Positions 62,487 to 64,000 of a DNA stretch of 64,000 bases are shown here, piece after piece. The stretch lies in contig NZ_CP025096.1 in NCBI RefSeq assembly GCF_002831565.1, forward strand, positions 2,829,027-2,893,026, in the 5' to 3' direction. A program made the translations under genes and the position numbers. Below the pieces are notes generated by a model. That model saw nothing but the letters and a program-made list of their open reading frames with translations, did no database searches and had not been told where the DNA came from. The stretch comes from Spirosoma pollinicola (GTDB lineage Bacteria; Bacteroidota; Bacteroidia; Cytophagales; Spirosomataceae). Numbering within the stretch: position 1 is the first letter of the stretch; each line of letters starts with the position of its first letter.

Positions 62487-63407
62487 ATGCTACACCGTTA
62501 CCGTTCCAGTGCCTTCCCTTTATTTACCTTCGCGCTTTTGTTAGTTTTTATAGCCGGATTGTTACTCAGAAACTGGCTTTCAGCTCCAGAAACCGACTCG
62601 TTCGTGAGCCCGTCATTACTATGGTTAGCCTTATTTGGCCTGGCCATTGTACTACAAATGGTGATTGGCTACGTCTTATGGCGGGTGCTGCGCCAACGAC
62701 AACGATCTGTTGTACAAACAGAAGTGCTCCATTCAATCGTCCACGAATTTCAAACGCCCATTACCGCTATCCGGATGGCGGTCGATATTCTGGACTCCCC
62801 GATTGCCCGTAATCAGCCCGAACGAACGGAGAAATACGTTCGCATTATTCGGGAAGAAACAGAACGGCTTCAGCACCATGTAGAAACGATGCTCACGCTG
62901 GCCCGTGCTGACCGGAACACGCTGATACTGAACACCGAACCGGTTTACGTACATCAACTTCTACACTCTGTAGCCGAACGCCACGGCGAATACCTGACGG
63001 TAAAGCTGCCTAACACAGATACGTACATTCTGGCCGACCGGCTGCACTTGACCAACGTCCTCTATAATCTGTTGGATAATGCCGTTAAGTATAGCTCGCA
63101 TGAGCCCCGAATAACAATGCAGGCCAGGAAAGATACCGACGGTCTTACGATCTCGATTTGTGACGAAGGTGTCGGTATTCCGCCCAAACTAATATCCCAG
63201 ATTTTTCAACCTTTCTTCCGAGTTCATGATCGCAATCAACCCAGTGTAAAAGGCTTCGGCTTGGGACTGAGCTATGTTCAACGAATCATCCAGTCGCACG
63301 GCTGGACAATCTGGGTAAAAAGTGAACAGGGCAAAGGCAGTGAATTCATTATTCAAATACCCCCCTCGTCCATATTACCTCCACTTCCAAAAGACATGCC
63401 TGCGTAG
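62487..63407 (+). CDS. Sensor histidine kinase, no linked response regulator
   Basis: A 306-residue kinase with two N-terminal transmembrane helices (about 10-29 and 44-66) and a very short loop between them, so it has little sensory domain. The HisKA domain has phosphorylated His86 in VHEFQTPITAIRMA; the HATPase domain shows NVLYNLLDNAVKYS, ISICDEGVGIPPKL and GFGLGLSYVQRI. The neighbouring genes are a histone-like protein and a cupredoxin, and no response regulator is in the window, so its partner must be elsewhere. Confidence 0.88.
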   Translation: MLHRYRSSAFPLFTFALLLVFIAGLLLRNWLSAPETDSFVSPSLLWLALFGLAIVLQMVIGYVLWRVLRQRQRSVVQTEVLHSIVHEFQTPITAIRMAVDILDSPIARNQPERTEKYVRIIREETERLQHHVETMLTLARADRNTLILNTEPVYVHQLLHSVAERHGEYLTVKLPNTDTYILADRLHLTNVLYNLLDNAVKYSSHEPRITMQARKDTDGLTISICDEGVGIPPKLISQIFQPFFRVHDRNQPSVKGFGLGLSYVQRIIQSHGWTIWVKSEQGKGSEFIIQIPPSSILPPLPKDMPA

Positions 63408-63434
63408 CCGGAAAACTATCAAGTAACTAAACGA

Positions 63435-63476
63435 CAATGGCCAGACATCATACTGATATCTGGCCATTGCCTTTTT
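63435..63476 (+). terminator. Intrinsic terminator after the histidine kinase gene
   Basis: Perfect 11-bp arms (63435-63445 with 63459-63469), loop of 13 nt, then a T-run. Confidence 0.87.
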
Positions 63477-63493
63477 GGTAAAGCGCTGTTGTA

Positions 63494-64000
63494 CTATTTG
63501 GCACTCATGCCAATACTCGCTTTGGTAACTTTCATAACACCGTTCATAATCCGCCAGTGACCAGGGAATGTACACACGAACGGATAGTCGCCGGGCGTAG
63601 TGGGGGCCGTAAATTTAAGTCGGTACGTTTGGTCCGGGTTAACCAGTGGCGTGGCAGCCAGCACCTGCGAAATAGCGGGCACGTAATTGCGATCGGCGCC
63701 ATCTTTTGCCGTAATCAGCTTGTCGGCAGCAGCGCCAATAATTTCCATGCTCTTGGGTTTACCTACCACCAGATTGTGCTGCATGGCATCGACGTTCTCC
63801 AGCACCAGCTCAACCTGCTTGCCTGCCGTAACGGTAAACTCTTTTTTGTCGAAACGCATCTCTTCACGCACCGTTTTCAGGCGAATCACTTCTACGTTTG
63901 GATCAACCGGCTCGCTCTTGGTCAGGCCCCATACTTCATACAGGCGACCCAAACGCTCGCGATTCTCCGTGGATGACGACCCACTCAAACTAGCCAGAAA
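63494..64000 (-). CDS. C-terminal part of a cupredoxin-domain protein, 5' truncated
   Basis: Only the C-terminal part is present; the frame stays open to the last base of the window, so the start lies beyond it. The last 125 residues form an azurin/plastocyanin-like domain with copper ligands His (VDAMQHNLVVG), Cys, His and Met (VCTFPGHWRIMNGVM). The segment before it, with LGRLYEVWGLTKSEPVDPNV, could be the end of a larger enzyme such as the heme or glucose-dehydrogenase-type proteins of Bacteroidota that carry C-terminal cupredoxin domains. It probably mediates electron transfer in the periplasm. Confidence 0.78.
   Translation of the reverse strand, partial: FLASLSGSSSTENRERLGRLYEVWGLTKSEPVDPNVEVIRLKTVREEMRFDKKEFTVTAGKQVELVLENVDAMQHNLVVGKPKSMEIIGAAADKLITAKDGADRNYVPAISQVLAATPLVNPDQTYRLKFTAPTTPGDYPFVCTFPGHWRIMNGVMKVTKASIGMSAK

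Overview
The window looks like a chromosomal segment of a Bacteroidota bacterium of the order Cytophagales, most probably a Spirosoma-like member. Signs are a SusC/FecA-type TonB receptor with a carboxypeptidase-regulatory N-terminus, type IX secretion (T9SS) sorting domains, a gingipain/PorU-like C25 peptidase, start sites without clear Shine-Dalgarno sequences, promoters fitting the Bacteroidota TTG-N18-20-TAnnTTTG pattern, and a mid-range GC content. The genus is an inference; the phylum is well supported. No rRNA, tRNA, CRISPR array, transposase or prophage gene was found.

Layout. 1-8 kb: a partial NrtR-like regulator, envelope and polysaccharide genes (TlpA-like thioredoxin, GH43, TonB receptor, outer-membrane lipoprotein-sorting protein, DUF1080 hydrolase). 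8-18.7 kb: small unknowns, phosphoglycerate mutase, quinone-oxidoreductase-like enzyme, a secreted protein of the family usually called asparagine synthetase B, M1 aminopeptidase, AraC regulator, small membrane proteins, lysoplasmalogenase. 18.7-33.6 kb: an accessory region with a PF14907-type nucleotidyltransferase, a 1486-residue repetitive secreted protein, a T9SS-tagged protein, a compact lasso-peptide-like cluster (two precursors, PqqD-like B1, transglutaminase-like B2, and an asparagine-synthetase-like cyclase on the opposite strand), a lipoprotein and a large C25 peptidase. 33.8-42.4 kb: an alkylation-repair operon (AraC-OGT fusion, 2OG-Fe oxygenase, Ada zinc domain), a Uma2-type nuclease, a MocR/PdxR regulator divergent from two FMN split-barrel proteins, a cation efflux protein, an OBAP lipoprotein and a glycosyltransferase. 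42.4-64 kb: mostly housekeeping (thioredoxin, pyruvate dehydrogenase E2, RlmI-like methyltransferase, S20, RadC, RluE-like synthase, exonuclease III, MFS permease, M28 peptidase, Rad52-like protein, MutS, SpoU methyltransferase), plus a histone-H1-like protein, a histidine kinase and a truncated cupredoxin.

Two things stand out. The first is the lasso-type RiPP locus at 25987-29235. Both precursors carry the YxxPxLxxxG....LT leader pattern and near-identical cores; the cyclase has Gly where asparagine synthetases have the catalytic Cys2. The second is that many gene junctions carry long, locus-specific, near-perfect inverted repeats (arms up to 70 bp), some running into stop codons or coding sequence. 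Three of them share one GTCATCCCGACG...AGGAGGGATC core whose two arms vary together. Several DNA-repair genes lie in the window (ada-like operon, radC, xth, Rad52-like, mutS) but do not form one operon.
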